A DNA stretch of 7,062 bases from contig CAMLFI010000132.1 of the NCBI GenBank assembly GCA_946479225.1, positions 1-7,062 on the forward strand. The letters run 5' to 3'. The notes under the pieces are model-generated. The model was not told where the DNA came from. It did no database searches and worked only from the letters and a program-made list of their open reading frames with translations. Shown piece after piece: positions 5,711 through 7,062 of this stretch; position 1 is the first letter of the stretch; every line of letters begins with the position of its first letter. Source of the DNA: an uncultured Mucilaginibacter sp. (GTDB lineage: Bacteria; Bacteroidota; Bacteroidia; Sphingobacteriales; Sphingobacteriaceae). The position numbers were made by a program, and so were the translations under genes.

Positions 5711-7062
5711 ATGAAAAAGAAATTTTTATACAGTCTATTTGCACTCTTTTTAATAAACACTATGTTTATTGGATGTAAAAGAGACCTAACGGTTGTTCCG
5801 AACAGCCTGCAAACAGCAGATGATGTTTTTACAGATAAGAACCTGATCACTGCAGTGTTGGCACGCTTCTATTCGCAAGTTAACCAGGTAACTAACCCTC
5901 CTGGTAATCCCCCCAATTTTACTCCCGGAGGTGCTGCCTGGGGCGCAAGTAACGCCACTGATGATAGTTTTCAACAGGATCCTGATGATGCTGTCAATAA
6001 TAGGGGCGGAGCGTCTGCTCAGCAAGTTGCCTTCACCAAAGACAGGTACAGGGCCTTTGATTATGGCCTTATACGCAGAATAAACCAATTTTTAATTGGC
6101 ATACGGTCTGAGCCTTCAAAAAAAGCGATGACCCCGTTTGAGAATGCGTCCTTTGAAGGACAAGCTATGTTTTTACGTGCCTGGACTTTTTTCCACATGG
6201 TAAAAACTTTGGGTGGTTTGACCATTGTAGGTGACGAGGTATTTGAATTTGCGGGCGGCACAGATGCAACGCCACTGCAAAAACCACGCGACTCAGAAGA
6301 AAAATGTTATGATTACATCCTGGATCAGTGCGACAAAGCAGCTGCAAAGTTGACCAATGGCGGGATAGCAACTATTCCGGCCGGACAAAATGCTAACGCT
6401 GCTTTGGCTAACAGGTGGGCATGTAAAATGCTTAAAGCGCGTGCTGCTTTAACTGCGGCTTCAATTGCCAAATGGAATAACGGAAACGTTAATCTTAACA
6501 AAACGGATAAATTGGGCGTTCAGACCCATGGTATACCTGCAGCTAAAGCTGATGCTTATTACAAGGCGGCTTTCGACGCTGCTAAGGAAGTTATTGACGG
6601 TGGTGCTTACTCAATAATGAAAGGGACCGATCTGGCTTCAGCACAACAGGCATTTCAAAACGCGATAAATGTAAAAGCCGGTAATACCGAAGTAATATGG
6701 ACAGCAGATCGTCTATTGCCTAACGTAAATACCACATGGACCAGGGTTGTTGGCCCTGTAACCCATACAGAAGAAGCTTTAGGTAATCAATTGGGTGCAG
6801 GTGCTGAGTTTGTTGAATCGTTTGAAGATAGAGCCACTCGTGCCCAAGGTATAAAAACCAGAACCGGTACGGGAGATGCAGTTGGTGTAACTGGTCCGGT
6901 AACTAGTGGTGCAGGTCTTATTGGTACTACACCGATCATGTATGACTTGTCAAATCCGGCTGATAATCCATTTATGGAAAAGGATGCCCGTTTATGGGGA
7001 TCCGTTATATGGCCTCAAGCTGTATGGAAAGGTAGTCCGGTAGAACTGCGTGCGGGTGAGTG
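5711..7062 (+). CDS. SusD/RagB-family outer-membrane lipoprotein, partial (3' end beyond window)
   Basis: This is the surface-exposed, ligand-binding lid that pairs with the SusC-like barrel. The frame is open from ATG 5711 to the window edge: 450 complete codons plus two bases, with no stop. A lipoprotein signal peptide covers residues 1-21, with Cys22 (FIG|C) as the lipidation site. KRD follows it, an acidic-containing tail compatible with surface export. Family signatures follow: LTVVPNSLQTADDVF (26-40), IRRINQFL (121-128), GQAMFLRAWTFFHMVKTLGG (150-169), SEEKCYDYILDQCDKAAAKL (195-214) and KARAALTAAS (242-251). These form the N-terminal helical repeat scaffold typical of SusD. Full-length members usually have roughly 500-600 residues, so perhaps 50-150 residues are missing. 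The ATG is only 12 bases after the susC stop, implying co-transcription and probably coupled synthesis. The binding specificity cannot be inferred. Confidence 0.95.
   Translation, partial: MKKKFLYSLFALFLINTMFIGCKRDLTVVPNSLQTADDVFTDKNLITAVLARFYSQVNQVTNPPGNPPNFTPGGAAWGASNATDDSFQQDPDDAVNNRGGASAQQVAFTKDRYRAFDYGLIRRINQFLIGIRSEPSKKAMTPFENASFEGQAMFLRAWTFFHMVKTLGGLTIVGDEVFEFAGGTDATPLQKPRDSEEKCYDYILDQCDKAAAKLTNGGIATIPAGQNANAALANRWACKMLKARAALTAASIAKWNNGNVNLNKTDKLGVQTHGIPAAKADAYYKAAFDAAKEVIDGGAYSIMKGTDLASAQQAFQNAINVKAGNTEVIWTADRLLPNVNTTWTRVVGPVTHTEEALGNQLGAGAEFVESFEDRATRAQGIKTRTGTGDAVGVTGPVTSGAGLIGTTPIMYDLSNPADNPFMEKDARLWGSVIWPQAVWKGSPVELRAGE

Noticed and set aside
5786..6371. Three minus-strand open frames opposite the SusD-like gene
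   Set aside because: The + frame carries the lipoprotein signal and several SusD signatures over the same bases. The minus frames overlap each other and have no features.

Overview
This window looks like chromosomal DNA from a member of the Bacteroidota. The protein families are diagnostic: a Bacteroides-expansion-type ECF sigma factor, a FecR-family anti-sigma factor with a C-terminal DUF4974-type domain, a SusC/RagA outer-membrane transporter and a SusD/RagB lipoprotein. Shine-Dalgarno sequences are weak or absent, which also fits. The transporter's N-terminus and overall style resemble soil or freshwater Sphingobacteriaceae (Pedobacter/Mucilaginibacter-like), but that genus-level placement is inference.

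Layout: all genes lie on the + strand. Positions 1-225 hold no convincing gene but contain three small inverted repeats, the last directly before the first start codon. The sigma factor (226-864, TTG start) is followed after 63 bases by the anti-sigma factor (928-2031). A 142-base intergenic region (2032-2173) contains a hairpin whose T-tract lies on the minus strand. The SusC-like transporter follows (2174-5698; 1174 aa, with an STN signalling domain). Twelve bases later the SusD-like lipoprotein begins (5711) and runs off the right edge after 450 complete codons. Any glycoside hydrolases or other degradative genes that would name the substrate lie outside the window.

How the genes work together (established family knowledge applied here): a nutrient, probably a glycan or similar large ligand, is captured by the SusD lipoprotein lid and imported through the TonB-dependent SusC barrel. 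The STN domain of SusC contacts the periplasmic part of the FecR-like protein when ligand is bound. This frees the ECF sigma factor in the cytoplasm to transcribe the susCD operon. The locus is therefore a self-contained, ligand-induced uptake module of a well-known kind.

The least explained signal is the terminator-like hairpin between the anti-sigma gene and susC, which points against all genes. Its position is where cis-antisense repressor RNAs (DonS type) have been described in Bacteroides uptake loci. A perfect 9-bp inverted repeat inside the susC signal-peptide coding region is a second, separate RNA-structure candidate. I see no CRISPR array, tRNA, rRNA, insertion sequence or clearly novel protein system.
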